Shown here piece by piece: positions 1 to 7,456 of a stretch of 26,645 nt of DNA (within the stretch, counting starts at the first letter, position 1; every line of letters starts with the position of its first letter). Location of the stretch: positions 1 through 26,645 of the forward strand of contig JABMNB010000034.1 of the NCBI GenBank assembly GCA_013205335.1. The letters run 5' to 3'. The position numbers and the translations under genes were made by a program. Origin of the DNA: Rhodospirillales bacterium. Lineage in GTDB: Bacteria > Pseudomonadota > Alphaproteobacteria > Reyranellales > Reyranellaceae. The notes under the pieces are model-generated. The model saw nothing but the letters and a program-made list of their open reading frames with translations, searched no databases and was not told where the DNA came from.

Positions 1-12
1 GAAAGGTCCCCC

Positions 13-1045
13 TGAACTCACAAACGAAGTGCAACACCAGCTTAGGGTGTTGCAATGGGCGAACAATACGACCAGCTCAGTCTTGAAGAGCGCTGCAAGG
101 TTGCCGAGCTACACCAGGCCGGCCATTCGATCCGCCAAGTCGCGGCAGCTCTGGATCGCTCGCCATCGAGCATCTCTCGGGAGCTGAAGCGCAATCGCGG
201 CAAGCAGGTCGGCTACAAGCCGGCCTACGCCCAGGAGCAGGCCGCCGCGCGACGCTGGAAGGGGTCGCGCCTGGACCGCAATGCCGAGCTGCGCGATCTG
301 GTGCTCGATCGCCTGGGCCGCGGCTGGTCGCCCGAGCAGATCGCTGGCTGGCTGGCCCGCATGAAGGCCGCGACCCGCATCAGTCACGAGAGCATCTACC
401 GCTTCATCTACGACCAGGTCCGCCGCACCAACGACGGCGCGTGGCGGCACTACCTGCCCAGGGCCAGATACAAGCGCAGACGCCGGCGGCGCTCCGGCCG
501 GTCTGTCGACGACCTGATAAAAGGCCGTGTTCCCATCGCTTTACGCCCGCCCGAGGTCGAACGCCGGCACACCTTCGGACACTGGGAAGCCGATCTCATG
601 CTGTTCAGGCTTCCCGGCCAGGCCATCCTGGTCTCCCAGGAGCGCAAATCCCGCGCCCTGCTTTTGGCCCGGCAACCCGGAAAGGCCGCCGTCCCCACAG
701 TCCAGCGCCTGCTCGCCTGGTTCCAGGCCATCCATCCACGGCTACGCCGAACCATCACCTTCGACAACGGCACCGAGTTCGCCGAGCACCTCGTCCTGAC
801 CGAGCAGCTCCGCATGCGAACCTTCTTCTGTGATCCCTACAGCCCCTGGCAAAAGGGCGCCGTCGAGAACGCCATCGGCCGGCTGCGGCGCTTCCTGCCC
901 CGCAAAACCAACTTGAACACACTCGACGACGAGGCTCTCCACGCCTGCATCGCCGCATACAACAACACCCCGCGCAAATGCCTTGGGTTCAAGACACCGG
1001 CCGAGGTATTCATCGCTCAACTGTTGCACTTCAAACTTGAATCCA
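13..1045 (+). mobile_element. IS30-family insertion sequence, probable ends
   Basis: The element carries one IS30-type transposase. Its ends are proposed from an inverted repeat: GAAGTGCAACA at 26-36 is matched perfectly by TGTTGCACTTC at 1022-1032. Extending outward to 13 and 1045 gives about 17 of 24 matching positions. The right repeat lies inside the 3' end of the transposase frame, so the last seven codons and the stop would come from flanking DNA. Only 12 nt of left flank is in the window and no target duplication is convincing, so the exact ends are inferred. Confidence 0.6.
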
Positions 1046-1068
1046 CACCCTCGCCTCGCCCGGGATGA
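55..1068 (+). CDS. IS30-family DDE transposase
   Basis: This 337-residue protein cuts and joins the ends of the insertion sequence. Residues about 8-47 form the helix-turn-helix typical of IS30 N-termini (LSLEER, then SIRQVAAAL and SSISRELKRN), which binds the terminal repeats. The catalytic DDE triad is complete: D180 in HWEADLM, D237 in FDNGTEF and E271 in KGAVEN, followed by GRLRRFLPRKT and the AYNNTPRKCLGF block conserved in the family. Residues 139-149 are a very basic arginine stretch. Length is normal and there is no frameshift, so the gene looks intact. The ATG at 55 has only a weak upstream purine run (AGGGTG, 44-49). The C-terminal residues after about 330 are encoded beyond the probable right inverted repeat. 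Confidence 0.93.
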   Translation: MGEQYDQLSLEERCKVAELHQAGHSIRQVAAALDRSPSSISRELKRNRGKQVGYKPAYAQEQAAARRWKGSRLDRNAELRDLVLDRLGRGWSPEQIAGWLARMKAATRISHESIYRFIYDQVRRTNDGAWRHYLPRARYKRRRRRRSGRSVDDLIKGRVPIALRPPEVERRHTFGHWEADLMLFRLPGQAILVSQERKSRALLLARQPGKAAVPTVQRLLAWFQAIHPRLRRTITFDNGTEFAEHLVLTEQLRMRTFFCDPYSPWQKGAVENAIGRLRRFLPRKTNLNTLDDEALHACIAAYNNTPRKCLGFKTPAEVFIAQLLHFKLESTPSPRPG

Positions 1069-1120
1069 CACCGTTGACTGGAATTTCACGGTCCTTCCAT
1101 TGAAGACAGGCAAGCATTGA
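1046..1120 (+). pseudogene. possible 3' stump of a disrupted upstream gene, perhaps the substrate-binding protein
   Basis: Between the probable IS right end and the permease, one frame stays open for 24 codons and ends in TGA at 1118-1120. That TGA overlaps the permease ATG (TGATG), the same style of junction seen between the permease, ATPase and prmA genes downstream. The encoded tail contains DDTVDWNFTVLPLK. A periplasmic substrate-binding gene is normally found here in ferric-iron-type importers, so this may be its last codons, cut off by the IS. The frame is short enough to be open by chance, and I do not recognise the peptide. Confidence 0.35.
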
Positions 1121-2808
1121 TGGCCCTCGCGGGAATGCGTTCCCCCGGGCAGACCGCGCTCGCGCTGGCCATTGCGCTGTTCCTCGGCGTCTTCCTGATC
1201 GTACCCGTCGTAACGGTGGTCTACGTCGCCTTCACCGAAAAGGGCGGCGGTGGATTCACCTTCGTCAATTTCCTCGACTTCGGGCGCACCGACCTCTTCG
1301 TGCGCTCGTTCTGGAACTCGGTCTACGTGTCGGCGATGACGGTCGTGTGGGCGTCGGTGCTGGCGCTGCCGCTCGCCTATCTCACGACACGCTTCGAGTT
1401 CCGCGGCGCCATGCTGGTGCAGACGCTGGGCTTCCTGCCGCTGATCATGCCGCCCTTCGTCGGCGCGGTGGCGATGCAGCTCCTGTTCGGCCGCAACGGT
1501 TCGGTGAACCTGCTGCTCGACGAGTGGTTCGATTTCAAGATCGGCTTCATGGAAGGGCTGAACGGCGTCATCTTCCTGCAGGCCATCCACTATTTTCCGT
1601 TCATCCTGGTCAATCTCTCGGCAGCTCTGCGCAACATCGACCGCAGCATGGAGGAAGCCGCCCAGAACCTGGGCTCGCACGGCCTGCGCCTGTTCCGCCG
1701 CATCGCCCTGCCGCTGGCCCTGCCCGGCTACATCGCCGGCGCCAGCCTGGTGTTCGTGAAAGTGTTCGACGACGTGGCGACGCCCCTGCTGCTCAACGTC
1801 AAGGAGATGCTGGCCCCGCAGGCCTATCTGCGTATCACCTCGATCGGCATCGACGATCCCATGGGCTACGTGATCTCCGTCGTCCTGATTCTCGTCGCGG
1901 TGGCGACGATGTGGGCAACCGCGCTGGTCATGAAGGGAAAGGACTACGCCACGGCCCAGCGCGGCGGCGGCGGACTGGCGCGGCGCCGGTTGCGGCCGCG
2001 CGAGCAGGTGCTGGCCTATGCCGTCGTGATCCTGATCCTGGCACTGGTGCTGGCGCCGCATGTCGGGCTGGTGCTGCTGTCCTTCGCCACGGTTTGGTCG
2101 TACAGCCCGCTGCCTGACGGCTATACGCTGGCGCACTACACGCGCGTGCTGGGCGACAGTTCGGTCTACATCAAGAACACGCTGATCTATGCCGGTCTCG
2201 CCGCCACCATCGACGTCGTGATCGGTGGTGCGATCGCCTATCTCGTCCTGCGCACGCGTCTGCCCGGACGGCAGTGGCTCGACTGGGCCGCCAGCACCGC
2301 GCTCGCCGTGCCCGGCGTGGTCCTCGGCATAGGCTATCTGCGCGCCTTCTACGGCGTGAATCTTCCGGACGGCACGCCGCTCGCGACGCTGTGGATCGTG
2401 ATCGTGCTGGCCATCGCCATTCGCCGCCTGCCCTATGCACTGCGTGCGGCCTATGCCGCTTTGCAGCAGATCTCTGTCTCGCTGGAGGAAGCGGCCGAGA
2501 ATCTCGGCGCCACCAAGGCACGCACGGTGCGGCGGGTCGTGATCCCGTTAATGACCGGCGGTCTCCTGGCAGGCTTCGTCACCAGCTTCGCGACGGCCGC
2601 CGTCGAACTGTCGGCCGTTCTGATCCTCGTTCAGTCGAACTCGGATGCGCCGCTGGCCTACGGGCTCTACGTCCTGATGCAGACTCCGGCCGGACGCGGC
2701 GCCGGCGCGGCACTGGGCGTGATCGCCGTGCTCATCGTCGCGATCTGCATGTGGCTGTCTCAGCTCGCCGTCGACCGCTCGCAACGGGCCCGGGGCCTCG
2801 ATATATGA
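1120..2808 (+). CDS. ABC transporter permease, double-domain, ferric iron or aminoethylphosphonate type
   Basis: This inner-membrane protein of 562 residues forms the channel of an ABC importer. It is two fused MetI-like permease halves. The first half has membrane segments from about residue 12 and an EAA loop at about 178-200 (EEAAQNLG then RIALPLALPG). The second half starts at about 297 and has its EAA loop at about 456-478 (EEAAENLG then RRVVIPL). These loops dock onto the ATPase. Size and fused layout match FbpB-type iron permeases and related 2-aminoethylphosphonate permeases; the substrate cannot be told from sequence alone. A TTG at 1117 is in frame, but the ATG at 1120 is preferred, with AGACAGG at 1104-1110 as ribosome-binding site. 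Its TGA overlaps the next gene's ATG (ATGA, 2805-2808). Confidence 0.88.
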   Translation: MALAGMRSPGQTALALAIALFLGVFLIVPVVTVVYVAFTEKGGGGFTFVNFLDFGRTDLFVRSFWNSVYVSAMTVVWASVLALPLAYLTTRFEFRGAMLVQTLGFLPLIMPPFVGAVAMQLLFGRNGSVNLLLDEWFDFKIGFMEGLNGVIFLQAIHYFPFILVNLSAALRNIDRSMEEAAQNLGSHGLRLFRRIALPLALPGYIAGASLVFVKVFDDVATPLLLNVKEMLAPQAYLRITSIGIDDPMGYVISVVLILVAVATMWATALVMKGKDYATAQRGGGGLARRRLRPREQVLAYAVVILILALVLAPHVGLVLLSFATVWSYSPLPDGYTLAHYTRVLGDSSVYIKNTLIYAGLAATIDVVIGGAIAYLVLRTRLPGRQWLDWAASTALAVPGVVLGIGYLRAFYGVNLPDGTPLATLWIVIVLAIAIRRLPYALRAAYAALQQISVSLEEAAENLGATKARTVRRVVIPLMTGGLLAGFVTSFATAAVELSAVLILVQSNSDAPLAYGLYVLMQTPAGRGAGAALGVIAVLIVAICMWLSQLAVDRSQRARGLDI

Positions 2809-3827
2809 CGGACATGAGCATGTCGAAGACGTCCCGGGCCGTGGGCATCGAGATCACGGGCGTGAACCTCTCCTACGGCACGACCCACGTGCTGAAGGAT
2901 GTCGCCCTCTCGATCCGTCCCGGTGAACTCTTCGCCTTCCTCGGACCCTCGGGCTGCGGCAAGACCACCTTGCTGCGGCTGATCGCGGGCTTCGCCCAGG
3001 CGCAGACCGGCAAGGTGCTGCTCGACGGCCGGGACGTGGCGCCGCTGCCGCCGTGGAAGCGCGACGTCGGCATGGTGTTCCAGAGCTATGCGCTGTGGCC
3101 GCATATGACGGTGGCCAAGAACGTCGCCTTCGGCCTCGAGGAACGCCGCCTGCCGCGCACCGAGATCGACCGCCGCGTCGCCCAGGCGCTCGAACTCGTC
3201 GGCCTGTCGGCCTATGCCGAGCGCCGCCCCGCCCAGCTTTCCGGCGGCCAGCAGCAACGCGTGGCCGTCGCGCGCACCATCGCCATCGAGCCCAAGGTGT
3301 TGTTGCTCGACGAGCCGCTGTCCAACCTCGACGCCAAGATGCGCGTCACCGTGCGCCGCGAGCTGCGGGCTCTGCAGCAGCGGCTGGGCCTCACCACGAT
3401 CTTCGTGACCCACGACCAGGAAGAGGCCAACACGATCTGCGATCGCATCGCGGTGATGGAAGCCGGCGTGGTCCGGCAGGTCGGCACGCCCATGGAACTC
3501 TACGAGAACCCGGCCAATCTGTTCGTCGCGAACTTCCTGGGCTCGGCCAACATTCTCGACGAGCGCTCCGGCATGCCGATGCCCGCGGGCAAGCGTCTGG
3601 TGTTCCGGCCCCAGCACGCCGCCCTGTCGTCACCCGAAGGCGCTGCCCTGCGCGGTCCGGTCACGCACCGTGAATTCCTCGGCGCGACCGTCCGCTATGC
3701 CGTGCGCATCGGCGAAAGCGAGATCCTGATCGAGACTCCGTTCCAGTCGGGCAACGAAATGCGCAGCGTGGGCGATCAGGTCGGCGTGGACTTGCCGCCC
3801 CGGCGCATGCTCTTCCTTCCGGCATGA
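2805..3827 (+). CDS. ABC transporter ATP-binding protein, iron/AEP/polyamine-type with TOBE domain
   Basis: This 340-residue cytoplasmic ATPase powers the permease encoded just upstream. It shows Walker A GPSGCGKTT (47-55), Q-loop glutamine 93 in VFQSYALWPH, signature LSGGQQQR (145-152), Walker B VLLLDE (165-170) and switch histidine 203 in VTHDQEEA. After residue about 245 a short TOBE-like C-terminal region follows (FRPQHA, then HREFLGATVRYAV), as in FbpC, PotA and PhnT-like proteins. The start at 2805 overlaps the permease stop by 4 nt; ATGs at 2814 and 2820 are also possible. The gene ends in ATGA overlapping the prmA start, so the three genes are probably translationally coupled. Confidence 0.9.
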   Translation: MTDMSMSKTSRAVGIEITGVNLSYGTTHVLKDVALSIRPGELFAFLGPSGCGKTTLLRLIAGFAQAQTGKVLLDGRDVAPLPPWKRDVGMVFQSYALWPHMTVAKNVAFGLEERRLPRTEIDRRVAQALELVGLSAYAERRPAQLSGGQQQRVAVARTIAIEPKVLLLDEPLSNLDAKMRVTVRRELRALQQRLGLTTIFVTHDQEEANTICDRIAVMEAGVVRQVGTPMELYENPANLFVANFLGSANILDERSGMPMPAGKRLVFRPQHAALSSPEGAALRGPVTHREFLGATVRYAVRIGESEILIETPFQSGNEMRSVGDQVGVDLPPRRMLFLPA

Positions 3828-4717
3828 GCATGAGCAAAGTACGCAAGGCGGGTTTTGTCGCTCCGGCCGCCCAGCGCGCGGGCTGGGAAACCCTGCTGGA
3901 AGAACGGCTGGGCGAGGAAGGCTTCATCGTCGCGAGCTGCGAGATTTCGCGCGACGGGCCGTGGCGCATCGACATCTTCGGCGACGGCGACGCGGCGCTG
4001 GTCGAAACGGCCATCGCGGCCGCCGCCCAGGCGCTCGGGCTCGATCAGCCGGGCTGGCAATGGGAAGAGCTGCCCGACATCGACTGGGTGGCCGAGAACC
4101 AGCGCTCTTTCCGGCCCTTCGCCGTCGGCCCTTTCTGGGTGCATCCTTCGCACGTGACCGAGGGCAGGCCATCGGGGCTCTTGCCGTTGCGCATCGACGC
4201 CGGTCTCGCCTTCGGCACCGGCACGCATGCCACCACGCGGGGATGCCTGGAGATGCTGGCGACCCTCGATCCGGCGGAGACGGTCAAGGGCGTCGATGTG
4301 GGGTGCGGCAGCGGCATCCTGGCCATCGCAATGGCCAAGCTTTGGAAACGGCCCGTGTTCGGCGGCGACAACGATGCCGAAGCCGTCGACGTCGCGCGCG
4401 AGAATGCAGGTCTCAACGGCGTGCCCGACCTCTGCAGCTTCTTCGTGTCCCCCGGACTGCAGGCCGAAGCGCTGGCCGCCCGCGCACCCTACGACCTGAT
4501 CGTAGCCAACATCCTGGCCAGTCCGCTGCTGGATCTCGCGGAAGTCTTCGCCGCAGCGGTCCGCCCCGGCGGGCGTGTGCTGCTGAGCGGCCTGCTGGTC
4601 GAACAGGCCGCGCTCATCGTGTCCACCTATGGGCGCTGCGGCTTCACCTTCGAGCGCCGCATCGATCTGGAAACGGGGGGCGCATGGTGGCGCAGCCTGG
4701 TCCTGCGCCGAAGCTGA
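3824..4717 (+). CDS. prmA: ribosomal protein L11 methyltransferase
   Basis: PrmA methylates ribosomal protein L11 with S-adenosylmethionine in the cytoplasm. The 297-residue protein has the family's N-terminal substrate-recognition half, then GTGTHATT (131-138), the SAM-binding glycine motif DVGCGSG (158-164) and VANILASPLL (about 228-237). Length matches the family. The ATG at 3824 overlaps the ATPase stop by 4 nt, so it is expressed from the transporter operon; that is an odd partnership, since nothing links L11 methylation to metal or phosphonate uptake. An ATG two codons downstream is an alternative start. A GC-rich hairpin follows the stop. Confidence 0.93.
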   Translation: MSMSKVRKAGFVAPAAQRAGWETLLEERLGEEGFIVASCEISRDGPWRIDIFGDGDAALVETAIAAAAQALGLDQPGWQWEELPDIDWVAENQRSFRPFAVGPFWVHPSHVTEGRPSGLLPLRIDAGLAFGTGTHATTRGCLEMLATLDPAETVKGVDVGCGSGILAIAMAKLWKRPVFGGDNDAEAVDVARENAGLNGVPDLCSFFVSPGLQAEALAARAPYDLIVANILASPLLDLAEVFAAAVRPGGRVLLSGLLVEQAALIVSTYGRCGFTFERRIDLETGGAWWRSLVLRRS

Positions 4718-4731
4718 GGCCCAAAACGAAA

Positions 4732-4751
4732 GGGCCGGCTTTCGCCGGCCC
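4732..4751. terminator. bidirectional intrinsic terminator between prmA and DUF1127 gene
   Basis: A perfect 8-bp stem, GGGCCGGC (4732-4739) and GCCGGCCC (4744-4751), encloses a 4-nt loop. Read on the minus strand the loop is GAAA and the stem is followed by TTTCGTTTT, so it should terminate the DUF1127 gene well. On the plus strand it follows the prmA stop by 14 nt but has only a poor T-tract. It therefore sits between two convergent genes and may serve both. Confidence 0.7.
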
Positions 4752-4784
4752 CCTTACGCTTACGCTACGCTACTCAACAGTCGG

Positions 4785-5192
4785 CTACGCCGCGCGGCGC
4801 AGGTTCTGGTTCGCCGCAGTGACCTGTCCGCCGACATCGTCGAAGCGCGGGGCGACGCCTTCGGCGGCCTCGCGGATCGCGGAGGTGATGTCGACCCGGC
4901 ACAGGCCGAGATCGGTCAGTTCGCGGTCGGTCATGCGATGGAGCTGGGCCTCGGCAGCCCGCAGCTTCAGGTCGGCTTTGATCCCGCCGACGGCGCGGCC
5001 GTATTGACGGCCGAACCACAGGATCGCGTCACCCAGAGCGTTCGCCAGCCACTCGGCACGCGCGTAGCGGGCGCGCAGCTCGAGCAAACGGCGATCGTCG
5101 ATCGTGATACCGAACTTGGAATTTGCGTTTCCCCCCGCCGGCGCAGTTTCGCTGGTCAGATCCTTAAAGGTCCGAATCGGCTGGGTCATCAT
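4785..5192 (-). CDS. DUF1127 domain-containing protein
   Basis: This 135-residue protein ends with a DUF1127-like segment at about 80-107: HRMTDRELTDLGLCRVDI matches the family pattern of an arginine-rich helix and an L-x-D-I/L-G-x-x-R-x-D-I core. No signal peptide or membrane segment is visible. DUF1127 proteins are abundant in alphaproteobacteria and usually only 45-75 residues; small members have been linked to RNA binding and stress or nutrient responses. Here about 75 extra residues precede the domain, with a helical stretch rich in Arg and Ala (33-85). The ATG at 5192 is chosen because AAGGAGAGA (5197-5205) lies 4-10 nt upstream; a second ATG follows at once. A strong hairpin lies just upstream of that ribosome-binding site. 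The specific role is unknown. Confidence 0.82.
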   Translation of the reverse strand: MMTQPIRTFKDLTSETAPAGGNANSKFGITIDDRRLLELRARYARAEWLANALGDAILWFGRQYGRAVGGIKADLKLRAAEAQLHRMTDRELTDLGLCRVDITSAIREAAEGVAPRFDDVGGQVTAANQNLRRAA

Positions 5193-5209
5193 GAGTCTCT
5201 CCTTCTATT

Positions 5210-5240
5210 GTGCGGCGCGATAGGCAATGCTGCGCCGCAC
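5210..5240 (-). promoter_or_regulatory. 5' UTR hairpin of the DUF1127 gene
   Basis: Arms GTGCGGCGC (5210-5218) and GCGCCGCAC (5232-5240) are perfectly complementary over 9 bp with a 13-nt loop. In the DUF1127 mRNA this hairpin would end about 4 nt before the AAGGAGAGA ribosome-binding site. There is no T-tract, so it is not a plain terminator. It may stabilise the message, or expose the loop to a protein or small RNA. A tentative -10 (TATATT, minus strand, about 5247-5252) lies just upstream. Confidence 0.55.
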
Positions 5241-5295
5241 CCAGCAAATATAGAGCCCTGAGTCACAACAATAAGTGCGGTCTTTGAAGGTTCGG

Positions 5296-5343
5296 TATGC
5301 GTTCAGCGCATAGCGCATGACATAAAAGCATTTCGCAATTGCG
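5296..5343. promoter_or_regulatory. operator-like dyads in the DUF1127/aminopeptidase divergent region
   Basis: The 211 nt between the divergent genes (5193-5403) is more AT-rich than its surroundings. Besides the hairpin at 5210-5240 it holds TATGCG-TTCAG-CGCATA (5296-5312), a perfect dyad whose right arm overlaps a direct repeat GCGCAT-A-GCGCAT (5306-5318), and the perfect palindrome CGCAATTGCG (5334-5343). These are typical shapes for regulator binding sites, but no known regulator consensus is recognised. Confidence 0.35.
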
Positions 5344-5403
5344 GAAGAAAGAATATTGCTCAATTTGCCTGTCCTCGACACCCCGCGTAGGCTCCCGCAG
5401 ATC

Positions 5404-7413
5404 ATGATCGCCGCTCTAGACGTCGTCGTCGCCCTCCTCCGCAAGCGCGGCCTCTCCGCCGACCCTGCCGCGCTCGACGCGCTGATGCGGGGTATCGCCG
5501 CTGCCCCCGAAAGCCTGTCCGGGCCGGAGTGGACCGAACTGGTCGACCCGGCGGCTGATGCCGAATTGACCAAAGCGCTGTCTGTGTGGCGGGCAGAGCT
5601 TGCCGCCGCCGACGACGGGCTTCAGGCGAGCCCTGCCCCGCCCGCGCGCCTGGCCGATCTCCGCGCCGAGTTGAAGCAGCGCGGCCTCGATGGGTTCGTC
5701 GTGCCCCGGGCGGACGAGCATCAGGGCGAGTATGTGCCACGCCGCTCGCAGCGGCTGGGCTGGCTGACCGGTTTCAGCGGCTCGGCGGGCCTTGCCATCG
5801 TGCTGGCCGACCGCGCCGCTATCTTCATTGACGGGCGCTACACTCTGGCCGTCCGCGATCAGGTCGATCTTGCGGCCTTCGCGCCGCACCAGATTCCGGA
5901 ACAATCGACCGAACAATGGATCGCCGAGAATTTGCCCAAGGGTGGCAAGCTCGGCTTCGATCCCTGGCTGCAGACCGTCGACGGCTACGATCGCTTCGCC
6001 CGTGCCTGCCTGCGCGCCGGCGGCAGTTTCGTGCCGGTCGAATCCAACCCCGTCGATTCGGTGTGGCACGGACGGCCGCCGGCGCCGCTCGCGCCCGTGC
6101 TGCCGCATCCCGTCGAGTTCGCAGGTGAGGCCAGCGAGAGCAAGCGCACTCGCATTGCCTCGATCCTGGTGGCCAAGAACGCCGACGTCGCGCTGATCAC
6201 CGCCCCCGATTCGATCGCCTGGCTGCTGAACGTGCGCGGCGGCGATGTCCCGCGCACACCATTCGCGCTGGGTTTCGCGCTGCTCCATGCCGACAGCCAT
6301 GTCGATCTCTACATGGACCGCCGCAAGATCCCAGACCGCACCGTATCGTGGCTGGGCAATGCCGTGACCCTGGCGCCGCCCGAGGAGATGGGCTGCGCGC
6401 TCGACATGCTGGGCAAGCTGGGCAAGCGGGTGCTCGTCGAAACGTCGACGGCGCCCTACTGGGCCGCGACCCGTCTGCAGACCGCGGGCGCGACGCTGGT
6501 GCGCGACGCCGATCCGATCGCACTTCCCAAGGCCTGCAAGAACGCCGTCGAACTCGAAGGTATCCGTTCCGCGCATCGCCGCGACGGCGCCGCGGTCAGC
6601 CGTTTCCTGGGTTGGCTCGATCACAAATCGAGCGCCGGAAGTCTGCGCGAGATGGAGGTGTCGGACCGGCTGCAGGCTTTGCGCGAGGAAACCGGCAAGC
6701 TGCGCGATCTCAGCTTCGACACGATCTCGGGCGCCGGTGCCAACGGCGCCATCGTGCATTACCGCGCGTCCGCAGCGACCGAGCGCACGCTCGAGCCCGG
6801 CAGCCTCTACCTCGTCGATTCAGGCGGCCAGTACCGCGACGGCACCACCGACATCACGCGGACCATCGCCACCGGCACGCCGTCGCCCGAGATGCGCGAC
6901 CGCTTCACGCGCGTGCTCAAGGGACACATCGCACTCGCCAGCGCGCGCTTCCCGGTCGGCACGACCGGCTCGCAGCTCGACGTGCTGGCCCGCTATGCGC
7001 TGTGGCAGGTCGGCCTCGACTACGATCATGGAACCGGCCACGGCGTCGGCGCCTACCTGTCCGTGCACGAGGGCCCGCACCGCATCTCCAAGATGCCGAA
7101 TTCGGTCGCCCTGCAGCCCGGCATGATCGTCAGCAACGAACCTGGCTACTACAAGACCGGCGCCTACGGTATTCGCATCGAGAATCTGGTGGCCGTGAAA
7201 GAGATCGAGATCGAGGGTGCCGACCGTCGCTACCTCGAGTTCGAGACGCTGACCCTGGCGCCCATCGACCTCGCCTGCGTCGAGACGGGCCTGCTGACCG
7301 AGGCCGAGCGGCAGTGGCTCAACAACTATCACCGTCGGGTACGCGAAACCGTCGGACCCAATGTCGATGAGGCAACGAGGACCTGGCTTGCCGAGGCGAC
7401 TCGCCCGATCTGA
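5404..7413 (+). CDS. Xaa-Pro aminopeptidase (aminopeptidase P, M24B) with N-terminal extension
   Basis: This cytoplasmic metallopeptidase removes an N-terminal residue preceding proline. Numbered from the ATG at 5404 (669 residues), the canonical protein begins at about 80 with RLADLRAEL and GLDGFVVPRADEHQGEYVP, continues through two creatinase-like domains, and ends in the pita-bread catalytic domain. All five metal ligands are present: D472 (LVDSGG), D483 (TTDITRT), H546 (TGHGVG), E579 (SNEPGYY) and E593 (RIEN). Family members of this type are about 600 residues, so roughly 65 residues are extra at the N-terminus; they use the same GC-rich codons and look genuinely coding. The ATG lacks a good ribosome-binding site. 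An in-frame TTG at 5356 with GGAAGAAAGA upstream, or a GTG at 5587, are alternative starts. Confidence 0.9.
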   Translation: MIAALDVVVALLRKRGLSADPAALDALMRGIAAAPESLSGPEWTELVDPAADAELTKALSVWRAELAAADDGLQASPAPPARLADLRAELKQRGLDGFVVPRADEHQGEYVPRRSQRLGWLTGFSGSAGLAIVLADRAAIFIDGRYTLAVRDQVDLAAFAPHQIPEQSTEQWIAENLPKGGKLGFDPWLQTVDGYDRFARACLRAGGSFVPVESNPVDSVWHGRPPAPLAPVLPHPVEFAGEASESKRTRIASILVAKNADVALITAPDSIAWLLNVRGGDVPRTPFALGFALLHADSHVDLYMDRRKIPDRTVSWLGNAVTLAPPEEMGCALDMLGKLGKRVLVETSTAPYWAATRLQTAGATLVRDADPIALPKACKNAVELEGIRSAHRRDGAAVSRFLGWLDHKSSAGSLREMEVSDRLQALREETGKLRDLSFDTISGAGANGAIVHYRASAATERTLEPGSLYLVDSGGQYRDGTTDITRTIATGTPSPEMRDRFTRVLKGHIALASARFPVGTTGSQLDVLARYALWQVGLDYDHGTGHGVGAYLSVHEGPHRISKMPNSVALQPGMIVSNEPGYYKTGAYGIRIENLVAVKEIEIEGADRRYLEFETLTLAPIDLACVETGLLTEAERQWLNNYHRRVRETVGPNVDEATRTWLAEATRPI

Positions 7414-7434
7414 CGCAGCGGTAGAACGCAGGGC

Positions 7435-7456
7435 TGAAGCTACTCGCTGAGCTTCA
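7435..7456. repeat. inverted repeat at the aminopeptidase/ligA convergent junction
   Basis: TGAAGCT (7435-7441) and AGCTTCA (7450-7456) form a perfect 7-bp stem with an 8-nt loop. It starts 22 nt after the aminopeptidase stop and overlaps the last codons of ligA on the other strand. No T-tract follows in either direction, so it is at best a weak terminator or an mRNA 3' end structure. It is the only structure in the 26-nt gap between the two genes. Confidence 0.4.

Noticed and set aside
1..1098. Outer inverted repeat GAAAGGTCC (1-9) and GGTCCTTCC (1090-1098) as the true IS ends
   Set aside because: Only 7 of 9 positions match, and it would place the IS end within about 20 nt of the permease start. 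The inner 11-bp perfect repeat is stronger, though the alternative is not excluded.
742..2136. Long antisense open frames, such as 742-2136 (-), 7743-9671 (+), 18119-19804 (+) and 22779-25097 (+)
   Set aside because: They are shadows of well-identified genes in a GC-rich genome, with low-complexity Arg/His/Ala-rich translations and no recognisable domains.
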